Shown piece after piece: positions 17,217-26,187 of a DNA stretch of 64,000 nucleotides. A model generated the notes under the pieces. The model was not told the origin of the DNA, made no database searches, and saw only the letters and a list, made by a program, of their open reading frames with translations. Source of the DNA: Cryobacterium sp. Y82. GTDB lineage: Bacteria; Actinomycetota; Actinomycetes; Actinomycetales; Microbacteriaceae. Numbering within the stretch: the first letter of the stretch is position 1; each line of letters opens with the position of its first letter. The translations under genes and the position numbers were made by a program. The stretch is from positions 90,033 through 154,032 of the forward strand of contig NZ_PJJJ01000032.1 in NCBI RefSeq assembly GCF_002929495.1, given 5' to 3'.

Positions 17217-18690
17217 CTTCACGTTTGATGCCGGGCTGCTCAACCCTCTGAGCCAGGGTACTCGCGAGTCGGAGCTGACCAGCGATCAGGCCTGGCTGCA
17301 GGCAATGGTCGACGCCGAGCTCGCGCTCACCCGCGCGCTCGTCGATGCGGGACTAGCCCCCGAGTGGATGCTCGAGGTTTGCGACGCGCTCGCCGATGCG
17401 AGCCAGTTCGACCTCGGCGCGATCGCGCTTGAGGCACGCGGCGGCGGAAATCCGGTGATTCCGTTCGTGAAGCACCTGGGCCGCGCGGCCGAGAGGATCA
17501 GGGGCGGAGCTTCTGACCACATTCACGTCGGAGCAACCAGCCAGGACATTCTCGACACGGCCGCCATGATCGTGGCCCACCGGGTCACGTGCGAGCTGAT
17601 TTATCAGCTCGATTCCCTAGGCGCCACCCTCGCCGACCTCGCCGATGAACACCGCGGCACCGTGATGAGCGGCCGCACCCTGGGCCAGCAGGCCTCGCCG
17701 ACAAGCTTCGGCTTCGTCGCAGCCAGCTGGCTCGACGCCGTACTGTTGATTGTTTCCCGCCTGGACAATTTTCGCGATACCCTTCCGGTTCAACTCGGCG
17801 GAGCGGTCGGCAACCTCGCCGTACTCACCGAGATCGCCCGGGCGCGGCGCAGTGACGCCCCCAGCACCGAGGTGCTCCGCCTGGTGCTTGATCGGTTTGC
17901 CCACCACGTGGGACTGGTCGTACCGCGCCTCAGCTGGCACACGAACCGTGTCGTCGTCTCCGAGCTGGCCTCGGTGTTCGCCGCTGCGACCGGCGTCGCC
18001 GGCACCTTCGCGCTCGACGTGTCGGTGCTCTCCCGTACCGAAATCGCCGAGGTCAGCGAACGTCTCGCTCCCGGCCAGGGCGGATCCAGCGCCATGCCGC
18101 ACAAACGCAACCCGGTGTCGGCCGTGCTGATCACGGCGGCGGCGTTGCAGACGCCGGGTCTCGCATCCACTCTCTACGGCAGCATGCTGGCCGAAGACCA
18201 GCGTCCGAGCGGGGCCTGGCATGCCGAATGGCAGGCGCTGCGGGTGCTCGAACGGCTCACGATTTCGGCTGTGACCGGCGCTGCGTCGCTCGCCGCCCGC
18301 CTCGACGTCGATCCGGATCGTATGCGGGCCAACCTCGACCTCACCGACGGACTCGTGTTCAGTGAGCGGGTCACCACAATTCTGGCGGAAACCGTCGGTA
18401 AGACCACCGCGTTCGCGCTGGTCGAACGTGCCTCGCAGGAAGCCTTCGTCACCAACCGCCCGCTGCAGGTGGTGCTTGCGAGCATCCTGATCGCCGAGGG
18501 CTGTTCCGATGCGCTGCGTGCGCAGATTTGGGCGGCCTTCGACTATGAGGGCCAGCCGGGCCAGTCGGCGGCCGGCATCGACCGCGTTGTGCGCAGCTTT
18601 CGCCAGCGAGCGGATGCGTCGGCCGTATTGGGGGCAGTCGATACCGTTGAAAAAGCCACCCTCTCTTCCAGCGACGTGAGGACCTCATGA
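17209..18690 (+). CDS. pcaB: 3-carboxy-cis,cis-muconate cycloisomerase
   Basis: 493 residues of the fumarase/aspartase superfamily; the signature loop GQGGSSAMPHKRNPV lies near residue 290-305 and contains the catalytic Ser. It lactonises 3-carboxymuconate to gamma-carboxymuconolactone. Slightly longer than many PcaB proteins (about 450), with the extra length in the C-terminal helices. Its ATG overlaps pcaG by 8 bases and its end overlaps pcaDC (ATGA). Confidence 0.95.
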   Translation: MSNFTFDAGLLNPLSQGTRESELTSDQAWLQAMVDAELALTRALVDAGLAPEWMLEVCDALADASQFDLGAIALEARGGGNPVIPFVKHLGRAAERIRGGASDHIHVGATSQDILDTAAMIVAHRVTCELIYQLDSLGATLADLADEHRGTVMSGRTLGQQASPTSFGFVAASWLDAVLLIVSRLDNFRDTLPVQLGGAVGNLAVLTEIARARRSDAPSTEVLRLVLDRFAHHVGLVVPRLSWHTNRVVVSELASVFAAATGVAGTFALDVSVLSRTEIAEVSERLAPGQGGSSAMPHKRNPVSAVLITAAALQTPGLASTLYGSMLAEDQRPSGAWHAEWQALRVLERLTISAVTGAASLAARLDVDPDRMRANLDLTDGLVFSERVTTILAETVGKTTAFALVERASQEAFVTNRPLQVVLASILIAEGCSDALRAQIWAAFDYEGQPGQSAAGIDRVVRSFRQRADASAVLGAVDTVEKATLSSSDVRTS

Positions 18691-19964
18691 GCCAGCCCGT
18701 CATCCTCTGCACTGTCGAGCCGGCGCGAAACGGTGACGCCAACGCACCGCTCATCGTGCTCGGCCCCTCGCTCGGTACCACTACCGATCTCTGGGCGAGC
18801 GTCGTGCCTCTGCTGGCCGCCAGCCACCGGGTGCTCTGTTTCAACCTGCCCGGTCACGGTTTCAGCCCGACGACTTCTGCAGCATTCACGATCGACCAGA
18901 TCGCCGACGCCGTCGTCGGTCTGGTCGACTCGATCAAGGTCGGTGCCTTTCATTACGCCGGAATCTCGCTCGGCGGCGCCATCGGTCTCGCCCTCGCGGT
19001 CAACCACCCCGGGCGCCTGGCAAGCCTCGCGGTGTTCTGCTCGGGCGCGAAAATCGGCACGACGCAAGGCTGGATCGACCGCGCTGCCGGGGTGCGGGCG
19101 AGCGGCACTCCCTCGCTCGTGGCGGGCAGCGCGGCACGTTGGTTCGCCCCCGATTTTCTCGGCCGCGACCCCAAAGCTGGAGCGCAGGCGCTCAACCAAC
19201 TGCTCGACGTCGACGACGAGTCCTACGCGTTGGCGTGCGAGGCGCTCGCCCGTTTCGACCAAACGGATGCCGTCGGCGGTATCCGCACGCCGGTGCTGTG
19301 CGTTTCGGGCGAGTTCGATACCGTGACGCCGAGCACGCAGCTGCAGGAGCTCGCGGCGCGCATCCCCGGAGCTTTTGCGACAGTGATCGCCGGTGCCGCG
19401 CACTTGCCGTCGCTCGAACGCCCGGCCGAGGTCGGCACGCTGCTGGGCGAGTGGGTGGCCGGCGCCTCGGCCGGCGCTGGAACGGGCAGGTCCGGTGCGG
19501 CGGCGGCCGCCGTGACCGCGGCTCCGGCGGCGCTTTCGGCTGACCGCACCGCGGCATCCGCTTATGCCGACGGCATGCTCGTGCGCCGGGCGGTCCTCGG
19601 CGATAAGCACGTTGACGCGGCGTCCGCCGCGATCACCCCCGAAACCGCTGTCTTTCAAGATTTCATCACCCGCTACGCCTGGGGTGAGATCTGGACGCGA
19701 CCGGGCCTTGACCGGCGCACTCGCAGTTTTCTCACCATCGCCGCGCTCGTCACCGGCGGGCACGAGGGCGAACTCGCCATGCACGTGCGAGCCGCCCTGA
19801 CCAACGGCCTGAGCCGGGCCGAGATCAGCGAAGCCATACTGCATACCGCCATCTACGCGGGCGTTCCGGCCGCCAATGCCGCGTTCGCCGTAGCCCGCGA
19901 AGTCTTCTCCGGGCTCGATGCGGCTTCTGAAACTTTCCACGACACCGCCATTCGGCCGAGTTAG
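18687..19964 (+). CDS. pcaDC: Fused 3-oxoadipate enol-lactonase / 4-carboxymuconolactone decarboxylase
   Basis: 425 residues. Residues about 1-260 are an alpha/beta hydrolase (nucleophile elbow AGISLGGA; catalytic His in GAAHLPSLERP), the enol-lactonase PcaD. After an Ala/Gly-rich linker of about 40 residues, residues about 300-420 form a carboxymuconolactone decarboxylase domain (FQDFITRYAWGEIWTRPGL, GHEGELAMHVRAALTNG), PcaC. The fusion, also called PcaL, is typical of actinobacteria. It catalyses two consecutive steps from gamma-carboxymuconolactone to 3-oxoadipate. Confidence 0.95.
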   Translation: MSQPVILCTVEPARNGDANAPLIVLGPSLGTTTDLWASVVPLLAASHRVLCFNLPGHGFSPTTSAAFTIDQIADAVVGLVDSIKVGAFHYAGISLGGAIGLALAVNHPGRLASLAVFCSGAKIGTTQGWIDRAAGVRASGTPSLVAGSAARWFAPDFLGRDPKAGAQALNQLLDVDDESYALACEALARFDQTDAVGGIRTPVLCVSGEFDTVTPSTQLQELAARIPGAFATVIAGAAHLPSLERPAEVGTLLGEWVAGASAGAGTGRSGAAAAAVTAAPAALSADRTAASAYADGMLVRRAVLGDKHVDAASAAITPETAVFQDFITRYAWGEIWTRPGLDRRTRSFLTIAALVTGGHEGELAMHVRAALTNGLSRAEISEAILHTAIYAGVPAANAAFAVAREVFSGLDAASETFHDTAIRPS

Positions 19965-19976
19965 AGGACAAACACC

Positions 19977-20771
19977 ATGGACAAGACCTACCCCTCAGCC
20001 GCGGCCGCCGTCGCCGATATCCCCGACGGAGCCTCGCTCGCCGTCGGCGGGTTCGGACTGGTCGGCGTGCCGATCGTACTCATTCGCGCCCTGCTCGCTC
20101 TTGGCAGCACCAACCTGCAGGTTGCGTCGAACAATTGCGGCGTCGACGGCTGGGGGCTCGGCGAGCTGCTCCGCGAAGGGCGAATCAGCCGCGTCATCGC
20201 CTCCTACATCGGCGAGAACAAGGACTTCGCGCGCCGCTACCTCGGCGGGGAACTCGAGGTCGAGCTCACCCCGCAAGGTACCCTAGCGGAGCGGCTGCGG
20301 GCTGGCGGCACCGGAATTCCGGCGTTCTTCACCGCTAGTGGCGTCGGCACCATGGTCGCCGACGGCGGACTGCCCTGGCGCTACGGCCCGGGCGGCGAGG
20401 TGACGGTGTCATCCCCGCCGAAAGAAACCCGCCGGTTCTCCTCGCTCGGCAGCGAGAAAGAATACGTGCTCGAAGAGGCCATCGTCACCGATTACGCCCT
20501 CGTGCGCGCCGTCAGGGGCGACCGGCACGGCAACCTCGTGTTTGAAAAATCCGCCCGCAACTTCAACCCGGTGGCCGGCATGGCCGGCCGAATCACTATC
20601 GCCGAGGTCGACGAGCTGGTCGAACCCGGGCAGATCGACCCCGATCAGGTGCACCTCGCCGGCATCTATGTGAACCGCATCGTGCAGCTCGGCGCGGTGG
20701 ACGCCGCCGACCTGCCGATCGAGAAGACCACGACGCGGCCGCGGCCGGCAACAGAAGTAGGAGCGAACTGA
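19977..20771 (+). CDS. pcaI: 3-oxoadipate CoA-transferase subunit A
   Basis: 264 residues, family I CoA-transferase alpha subunit, with GGFGLVGVP and the oxyanion region [11 protein letters not shown]. With PcaJ it moves CoA from succinyl-CoA to 3-oxoadipate. The sequence alone does not separate it from acetoacetate transferase (ScoA), but its place between pcaDC and pcaF makes PcaI the right name. The stop overlaps the pcaJ start by one base. Confidence 0.92.
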   Translation: MDKTYPSAAAAVADIPDGASLAVGGFGLVGVPIVLIRALLALGSTNLQVASNNCGVDGWGLGELLREGRISRVIASYIGENKDFARRYLGGELEVELTPQGTLAERLRAGGTGIPAFFTASGVGTMVADGGLPWRYGPGGEVTVSSPPKETRRFSSLGSEKEYVLEEAIVTDYALVRAVRGDRHGNLVFEKSARNFNPVAGMAGRITIAEVDELVEPGQIDPDQVHLAGIYVNRIVQLGAVDAADLPIEKTTTRPRPATEVGAN

Positions 20772-21445
20772 TGGCCCTCACCCGTAACGAAATGGCGGCC
20801 CGCGCCGCGCAGGAGCTCTCGCCCGACTCGTATGTCAATTTGGGAATCGGTCTGCCGACGCTCATTCCGAATTTCCTGCCCGAGGGAGTGCATGTCGTGC
20901 TGCACTCCGAGAACGGGGTGCTCGGCGTTGGACCCTACCCTTGGGAGGGCGAAGCCGACCCCAAGTTGATCAACGCCGGCAAGGAGACCGTCACCGTTAA
21001 TCCGGGCGCCGCGTACTTCGATTCGGCGCAGAGCTTTGGCATGATCCGCGGCGGCCTCATCGACGTTGCCGTGCTCGGTGCCATGCAGGTCAGTGTCGTC
21101 GGCGACATCGCCAACTGGGCGGTGCCCGGAAAGATGATCAAGGGTATGGGCGGCGCGATGGACCTGGTGCACGGCGCCGACACCGTTATCGTCGTGATGG
21201 AACACGTTACCAAGGCCGGCGACTTCAAGATCAAGAAGGTCTGCGATCTGCCGCTCACCGGCAAGGCCGTCGTCACCCGTATCATCACCGATCTTGCCGT
21301 GATCGATGTCACTCCCGACGGGCTCGTGCTGCGCGAGGTCGCGCCCGGCATAACCGTCGACGAAGTGCAGGCCGCCACCGAAGCGACGCTGCTCGTTCCT
21401 TCGCCGCCGACCACCATCACGACGCTGGTCGGGGCAAACGAATGA
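20771..21445 (+). CDS. pcaJ: 3-oxoadipate CoA-transferase subunit B
   Basis: 224 residues, beta subunit of a family I CoA-transferase. The catalytic Glu is in [14 protein letters not shown] and the glycine loop is [10 protein letters not shown]. Functions as heteromer with PcaI. The ATG follows the pcaI TGA by overlap (TGATG) and its own end overlaps pcaF by 4 bases. Confidence 0.93.
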   Translation: MALTRNEMAARAAQELSPDSYVNLGIGLPTLIPNFLPEGVHVVLHSENGVLGVGPYPWEGEADPKLINAGKETVTVNPGAAYFDSAQSFGMIRGGLIDVAVLGAMQVSVVGDIANWAVPGKMIKGMGGAMDLVHGADTVIVVMEHVTKAGDFKIKKVCDLPLTGKAVVTRIITDLAVIDVTPDGLVLREVAPGITVDEVQAATEATLLVPSPPTTITTLVGANE

Positions 21446-22659
21446 CCGCGCTGCGCCAGGTCGTCATCTGCGAACCGCTCCGCACGCCGATCGGTCGGTT
21501 CGGTGGCGCGTTCAAAACCGTCGCGCCGGCCGACCTTGCCGCGGCGGTTATCGCCGCGCTGATCGAACGCACAGGGCTCGACGGCGCCCTCGTCGACGAC
21601 GTCATCTTCGGGCAGGCCTACCCTTCGGCCGAGGCAGCGCCGGTCGCTCGCGTCGCCGCCCTCAACGCGGGGCTCCCCGTCACCGTCGGCGGGGTGCAGG
21701 TCGACCGCCGCTGCGGCAGTGGACTGCAGGCCATCCTCGATGCGGCGATGCAGGTGCAGACCGGCGTGAGCGACTTGGCTCTCGCCGGCGGCGTGGATGT
21801 CATGAGCCAGGCCCCGCTGTACACGGTCGATTCCCGCTGGGGCCTGGCCGGAACCGCTGGCGTGCTGCTGCGCGACGCCCTCGGCCGTGGCCGCGAAACT
21901 GCTGGCGGCCGCCGTTATCCGGTGCCTGGCGGAATGCTCGAAACCGCTGAGAACCTGCGCCGTGACTACTCCCTCGATCGGGTCGAACAAGACGAGCTCG
22001 CCGCCCGGTCCCAGCGCCGTGCCCTCGCTGCCGTCGCCGACGGCCGTTTCCTCGAGGAAATCGTGCCGGTTACCGTGCCCGGCCGCAAGGGTCCCGTCGT
22101 CGTCTCGGTCGACGAGACCCCGCGCGAAACCACGCTCGAGGCGTTGGCCGGCCTCACCCCGATCATGGGCAAAGCGGATGCCGCCGCCACCGTCACCGCC
22201 GGCAACGCCAGCGGCCAGAACGACGCGGCCGCCGCCTGCATCGTGACCACCCCGGAGCGCGCGGCCGAGCTCGGCCTGACCCCAATTGTGCGCCTCGTCT
22301 CCTGGGCGCGGGCGGGCGTCGAGCCCTCCCGCATGGGCCTCGGCCCGGTACCGGCGACGAAGCTCGCGCTCGAACGCGCCGGGCTTACCCTCGCTGATAT
22401 GGACCTGATCGAGCTCAACGAGGCCTTCGCCGCGCAGGTACTCGCCGTCAGCCGGGAGTGGAACTTCACCCCGCAAGATTGGGCCCGCACCAACGTCAAC
22501 GGCTCCGGCATTTCCCTTGGCCATCCGGTCGGCGCGACCGGCGCCCGCATCCTCGCTACCGCGAGCCGGCACCTGCAGCGCACCGAAGGTCGCTACCTGC
22601 TCGAAACCATGTGCATCGGCGGCGGGCAGGGGCTCGCGGCGATCTTCGAGCGCGCGTAA
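21442..22659 (+). CDS. pcaF: 3-oxoadipyl-CoA thiolase
   Basis: 405 residues, thiolase fold. The nucleophilic Cys91 lies in [11 protein letters not shown], the His in [10 protein letters not shown], and the C-terminal acid/base Cys in CIGGGQG. It cleaves 3-oxoadipyl-CoA into succinyl-CoA and acetyl-CoA, ending the beta-ketoadipate pathway. Last gene of the pob-pca operon. No clear terminator follows; instead a family-A repeat element with large potential hairpins starts 49 bases downstream and could end transcription. Confidence 0.93.
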   Translation: MTALRQVVICEPLRTPIGRFGGAFKTVAPADLAAAVIAALIERTGLDGALVDDVIFGQAYPSAEAAPVARVAALNAGLPVTVGGVQVDRRCGSGLQAILDAAMQVQTGVSDLALAGGVDVMSQAPLYTVDSRWGLAGTAGVLLRDALGRGRETAGGRRYPVPGGMLETAENLRRDYSLDRVEQDELAARSQRRALAAVADGRFLEEIVPVTVPGRKGPVVVSVDETPRETTLEALAGLTPIMGKADAAATVTAGNASGQNDAAAACIVTTPERAAELGLTPIVRLVSWARAGVEPSRMGLGPVPATKLALERAGLTLADMDLIELNEAFAAQVLAVSREWNFTPQDWARTNVNGSGISLGHPVGATGARILATASRHLQRTEGRYLLETMCIGGGQGLAAIFERA

Positions 22660-22707
22660 AAGCATCCGTTTCGCTGGCACCCCGCTGCCGTCCGAACCCC
22701 GCCTTCG

Positions 22708-22820
22708 CCGACCCGTGAGTTTCACCCGCCGAGCCGTGAGTTTCGGCCCGAAAATCGCTAGAAATGGCTTGAGACTCACGGCTCGGTGAACGACGGGGGC
22801 CGAAACTCACGGCTCGGCGA
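22708..22820. repeat. Family-A intergenic element, copy 1 (downstream side of the DUF559 gene)
   Basis: Two forward units, CCGACCCGTGAGTTTCAC (22708) and CCGAGCCGTGAGTTTCGG (22729), then a core CCCGAAAATCGC, then two inverted units, GACTCACGGCTCGG (22773) and CGAAACTCACGGCTCGG (22801). The whole can fold into a large hairpin. The same order of parts occurs at 23750-23852 and 36705-36816. It lies between convergent pcaF and the DUF559 gene and ends 20 bases before the DUF559 stop codon. Confidence 0.85.
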
Positions 22821-22839
22821 GCGGATGCGGCCGCGCGGG

Positions 22840-23697
22840 CTACCAGCGCGCACCGCGTTCGGTCAGGGCTGCCCGCACTCGACGCAGAAGTTCGCGGCCA
22901 CCGTCTTTCAAGTCGTCGTCGGTGATGCGCACCATGCGCCAGCCCTGGTCTTCGACGCGTTCGCGGCGGGTGATATCCACGCGGAACTGACGCGGATCGC
23001 TGCGGTGCCCATCGCCCTCGTACTCGAGGCAGACTCGAAGACGCGGCCAGGCCAGGTCGACCCGGGCTACGAAGACGCCGGTTGAATCACGGATCTCGAA
23101 GTTGACCACCGGTTCTGGCATCCCAGCATCCACGAGGAACAGACGTGTCTTGGTCTCCTGCGGCGAGTCGACCGCCACCCGCGTGAGACCCGCAGCTTCG
23201 CGCAGGGCGCGGCATCCGCGTCGCCCGATCAGGCGCGCCGCGACGGCGCGAAGTTCGTCGGGCGTGTGCCAGGGGTTGCGGCCGCTGCACAGAAAGTCCG
23301 CCACGGCAACGAGTTCAACCCGTGTCAGTATCGGGCCGAGGTCGATCCAGGTCTGCAAGAGGCTGGTCACGGGAAAGCCATGCACCCGCGTGATACCGCC
23401 GGCCACACCCTCATGTCCGATGATGCCCACCATCTGTGGTGCCCTCGTGCCCGCTGGCACCGAGATGTGCAACCGACGATCCGATTCCAGACGACGAGGT
23501 AACCAGATCCCATGAATCATGGCCGCCGTCGCGTGACTGAAGACGTGGGTGGACGGCATCCGTTTGGAATAAGCCCTGGCCAGCTCGAGACTGGACGCCG
23601 GATGCTCTTGGTTCGTCCGCAATCGACGAAACGACAGGGCTGCGCGTGCAGGCGTGCTGGGCATGCAGCGATCATGACGGCAATCGCCCTCGCGCAT
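22840..23697 (-). CDS. DUF559 (Vsr-like nuclease fold) domain protein
   Basis: 285 residues from ATG 23697; a second ATG at 23664 is possible and neither has a clear ribosome binding site. The N-terminal two thirds resemble the AbiEi/MobA-like type IV antitoxin-linked proteins that are abundant in actinobacteria (YSKRMPSTHVFSHATAAMIHGIWLP). The last about 90 residues form a DUF559 domain with VARVDLAWPRLRVCLEYEGDGH, in which the acidic Asp and Glu residues match the PD-(D/E)xK/Vsr active-site pattern. Function unknown; nuclease activity is inferred. The gene is exactly bracketed by two same-orientation copies of the family-A repeat, suggesting a mobile or recombining unit. Confidence 0.75.
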   Translation of the reverse strand: MREGDCRHDRCMPSTPARAALSFRRLRTNQEHPASSLELARAYSKRMPSTHVFSHATAAMIHGIWLPRRLESDRRLHISVPAGTRAPQMVGIIGHEGVAGGITRVHGFPVTSLLQTWIDLGPILTRVELVAVADFLCSGRNPWHTPDELRAVAARLIGRRGCRALREAAGLTRVAVDSPQETKTRLFLVDAGMPEPVVNFEIRDSTGVFVARVDLAWPRLRVCLEYEGDGHRSDPRQFRVDITRRERVEDQGWRMVRITDDDLKDGGRELLRRVRAALTERGARW

Positions 23698-23749
23698 ATG
23701 TGTTATCCACAGGCAACCCGAGACGGTGCAAAGCGCTATGCATCGCTCG

Positions 23750-23852
23750 CCGACCCGTGAGTTTCACTTGCCGACCCGTAAGTATTAGCCCGAAAATGGG
23801 GCGAAAGTCACGGCTCGGTGAAGGCAACGACTGAAAACTCACGGCTTGGTGA
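23750..23852. repeat. Family-A intergenic element, copy 2 (upstream side of the DUF559 gene)
   Basis: Same order as copy 1: CCGACCCGTGAGTTTCAC (23750), a second, degenerate forward unit CCGACCCGTAAGTATTAG (23771), core CCCGAAAATGGG, then inverted units GTCACGGCTCGG (23807) and AAAACTCACGGCTTGG (23834). Both copies 1 and 2 are followed by GAGCGGATG. It lies 52 bases upstream of the DUF559 start and 20 bases from the stop of the neighbouring acyl-CoA dehydrogenase gene. Confidence 0.85.
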
Positions 23853-23873
23853 GCGGATGGCGGACGACCAACG

Positions 23874-25097
23874 CTACTGGAACGCGGAGATGCCCGTGAT
23901 GGCGCGGCCGACGACGAGAGTATTGATTTCGTAGCTACCCTCGTAGGTGTAGAGCGCCTCGGCGTCGGCGAAGATGCGGGCCATGCCCCAGGAGGTGGAG
24001 ATACCGTTGCCGCCGAGCACCGAGCGACCAAGCGCCACGGATTCCCGCATGCGGGTGCTGGCGGAGGCCTTGGCCATGGCCGCGTGCTCGGGCCGCAGCG
24101 TGCCAGTCTGTTGCAGCTGGGCGATGCGCACCATCGTGCCGAGGGAGGTCGTCGCGTTTTCCAGCATGCGCACGAGCTTTTCCTGCACCAGCTGGAACGA
24201 AGCGATCGGCTTGCCGAACTGCTGGCGGTCGAGGGCATAGCGTAAAGCACAGTCGTAGGCAGCGAACTGCAGCCCCACGGTCTGCCAGCCGACCCAGACT
24301 CGGGAATTGGTGAGCAGTCGGTTGGTGTCGCGAAAGCTGGTGGCTCCGGGCAGGCGGTCACGTTCAGCGACCACGACGTTCTCCAGGGTGATGGTGGCGT
24401 TCTGCACGATGCGCAACGCGATCTTGTTCTCGATCTTTTCGGCCGTGAACCCGTCCAGGGCCGCGCTGACGATGAAACCCTTGATCTGGTCGTCGGCGGT
24501 GTCCCGCGCCCAGACCAGAACGTTGGAGGCGAAGGTTCCGCTGCCGATCCAGCGTTTGACGCCGTTCAGCGTCCACGAGTCGCCGGAGCGGGTCGCGGTC
24601 GTTTCCATATTGCGGGAGACGTCGGAGCCGTGCTCCGGTTCGGTGAGCGCGAATGCACCGATCTTGCGCAGGGAGATGGCGTCGTCCAGGTACCGTTCGC
24701 GCTGGTCATCGGTGCCTAACTGGGCGATGGCCGCTGCGAACAAGCCGCTGTGCACCCCGACGAACGTGGAAATCGAGGCATCCACTCGTGAAAGTTCAAG
24801 GGTCATGAACCCGTGCAGCAGAAAATTGTTGCCGCGCGCGCAGAGTTCAACCAGGTTCAAGGCCGTTAGCGCGGGGACGATTTCGAACGGGAAGGTCGCG
24901 TTGTTCCAGTGCTCCGCGACGACCGGGCGCACGTCGCGTTCGAACACCGCGCGGGCCTGGGCCACGAGCTGGCGCTCCTCGGGTGTGAGCAGGTCTTCGT
25001 AAGAGAAGAAGTCGGTCGTGGAACCGGTGAAGAACTCGGGGGTGGCCGCATCCGCTGCGGTGCTGCCGATTTCCGGGCTGTCAATGACGGTGCTCAT
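23874..25097 (-). CDS. Acyl-CoA dehydrogenase (glutaryl-CoA dehydrogenase-like)
   Basis: 407 residues from ATG 25097, preceded by AGAGGA; the longer open frame to 25223 has no family similarity. FAD-linked dehydrogenase motifs are visible: ALTEPEHGSDVSRN, WIGSGTFASNVLVWAR and the C-terminal YEGSYEINTLVVGRAITG, where the Glu of YEGSYEI corresponds to the catalytic base. The ending resembles glutaryl-CoA dehydrogenase (GcdH). It oxidises an acyl-CoA and passes electrons to ETF. Substrate not determined from sequence. Its promoter region has three ATTG...CAAT inverted repeats. Confidence 0.88.
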   Translation of the reverse strand: MSTVIDSPEIGSTAADAATPEFFTGSTTDFFSYEDLLTPEERQLVAQARAVFERDVRPVVAEHWNNATFPFEIVPALTALNLVELCARGNNFLLHGFMTLELSRVDASISTFVGVHSGLFAAAIAQLGTDDQRERYLDDAISLRKIGAFALTEPEHGSDVSRNMETTATRSGDSWTLNGVKRWIGSGTFASNVLVWARDTADDQIKGFIVSAALDGFTAEKIENKIALRIVQNATITLENVVVAERDRLPGATSFRDTNRLLTNSRVWVGWQTVGLQFAAYDCALRYALDRQQFGKPIASFQLVQEKLVRMLENATTSLGTMVRIAQLQQTGTLRPEHAAMAKASASTRMRESVALGRSVLGGNGISTSWGMARIFADAEALYTYEGSYEINTLVVGRAITGISAFQ

Positions 25098-25127
25098 GGC
25101 GGGTCCTCTCTGACCTGGTACCCCTGA

Positions 25128-25224
25128 ATTGTGCGCCAATGAGAGGAATTGCGCAATCTCTCGCCCTAACACCGTGCATAGTGCTGCTTCTGAGGCGCGA
25201 ATAGCCCCGCAGATTGCCCCCAAT
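25128..25224. promoter_or_regulatory. Cluster of ATTG...CAAT inverted repeats upstream of acyl-CoA dehydrogenase
   Basis: Three palindromic sites: ATTGTGCGCCAAT (25128-25140), ATTGCGCAAT (25148-25157) and ATTGCCCCCAAT (25213-25224). The middle one is framed by GAGA/TCTC. They occupy the 135-base gap between the leftward dehydrogenase start and the end of the AlaX-like gene. They look like an operator array for a TetR-like or similar repressor that is not encoded nearby. Confidence 0.35.
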
Positions 25225-25232
25225 GCGCGAAG

Positions 25233-26102
25233 CTAGCGCGTGGCAGAGGTGTTCATGGTGAGCACGTCGGTGCCAGCCAAATCGTGCAGGGTGAGCGTCA
25301 CGGTCACTTCACCGAGCGTGCCGAGCGAGGTGACGTGGGTCCCGCCGCACGGGATGCGCACGCTCGCGCCGGGCAGTTCGCAGACCCAATAGCGGCGATC
25401 GGTCAACAGATCGCCGTCGCGGTCGATGCGTACCGCGGCATCCGTCTTGATCCACCCGGCGAGGGTCGCGTTGACCGTCGCTTCGATCGAGGCAAGCGCT
25501 TCGTTGAGGCCGTCGACCGTGAATCCCTTCTTGCGCAGCGACTTGCCGAGCCGGTACGTGTCGACGGAAGCGTTCTGACCGATGAGGGATTCGTCGATGG
25601 CGAGCCCGTCGAAGTCGGGGGTGCCGAGGGCATCGGGGCGCACTTCCTTCTTCCAGCGGTCAGCGAGGGCGGCGTTGAGGGCGAGGGAGGCCAGGTGGCA
25701 GCTGGTGTGCCCGGCGCTCGTGGAATCGCGCAGGCCCTCGTCGACCTCAACGGTGACGGTGTCGCCGGCGTTCAATCCGGCCGCGTCGACCACGTGCACC
25801 ACGACGAAGGCCCAGCCAGGCGTTCCCTTAGCCACCGGAATGTCGGCGCCGATGTAGAGTGCCGATCCGTCGGTGGCTCCCACGATGCAGTCGTCGACCG
25901 GCCAGAAAGCCGCGCCATGGTGCAGCAGGGCCAGATCGGGACCCTGGTCGGGCCAGCCCGCATCGACCGGATGCACGCAGGTCGCGTCGAGCAGCACGGC
26001 AAATCGTCCGTCGCCCAGCGGCTCGGAATGCACCACGGTCGCCTGCGTGTCGACGGCGCCGCTCGGGTACAGTACGCGGGTGTCTTCGGTCGGCAGGGTC
26101 AT
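25233..26102 (-). CDS. AlaX-like alanyl-tRNA editing domain protein
   Basis: 289 residues from ATG 26102, with GAAGGAAC upstream. An N-terminal small beta-barrel is followed by the AlaX/threonyl-alanyl-tRNA-synthetase second additional domain. Its metal ligands are H132 and H136 (HTSCHLAS) and the Cys and His of CGGTHV near residue 255. Such free-standing domains remove mischarged Ser or Gly from tRNA-Ala. This member begins with an unusual segment (VLYPSGAVDTQATVV) and lies outside any tRNA context, so another metal-dependent hydrolase role is possible. Confidence 0.8.
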   Translation of the reverse strand: MTLPTEDTRVLYPSGAVDTQATVVHSEPLGDGRFAVLLDATCVHPVDAGWPDQGPDLALLHHGAAFWPVDDCIVGATDGSALYIGADIPVAKGTPGWAFVVVHVVDAAGLNAGDTVTVEVDEGLRDSTSAGHTSCHLASLALNAALADRWKKEVRPDALGTPDFDGLAIDESLIGQNASVDTYRLGKSLRKKGFTVDGLNEALASIEATVNATLAGWIKTDAAVRIDRDGDLLTDRRYWVCELPGASVRIPCGGTHVTSLGTLGEVTVTLTLHDLAGTDVLTMNTSATR

Positions 26103-26142
26103 GACTGTTCCTTCTTGAGCGGATGCTGATGGCAAAGAAAGA

Positions 26143-26170
26143 GGGTGCCGCCACGATCGTGGCGGCACCC
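26143..26170. terminator. Terminator after the MADKS small-protein gene
   Basis: GGGTGCCGCCACG (26143-26155) followed by its complement forms a 28-base perfect palindrome, 18 bases beyond the small-protein stop in the leftward direction. In that direction it is followed by CTCTTTCTTTGCC, giving a T-rich tract. It insulates the small gene from the AlaX-like gene. Confidence 0.8.
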
Positions 26171-26187
26171 CGTACGCTGGTTGGAAC

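Noticed and set aside
20935-22779. 614-codon open frame on the minus strand across pcaJ and pcaF
   Set aside because: It is antisense to two genes with clear catalytic motifs and overlapping starts and stops. High-GC DNA gives long antisense frames; composition is Arg/Gly/Ala-rich without a family signature.
22708-23852. Repeat units around the DUF559 gene as a CRISPR array
   Set aside because: Units are only partly identical, alternate in orientation, are irregularly spaced and lack unique spacers of constant length; no cas gene is present.
23874-25223. Longer form of the acyl-CoA dehydrogenase beginning at 25223
   Set aside because: The extra 42 residues have no family similarity and cover the ATTG...CAAT operator-like array; the ATG at 25097 has a good ribosome binding site.
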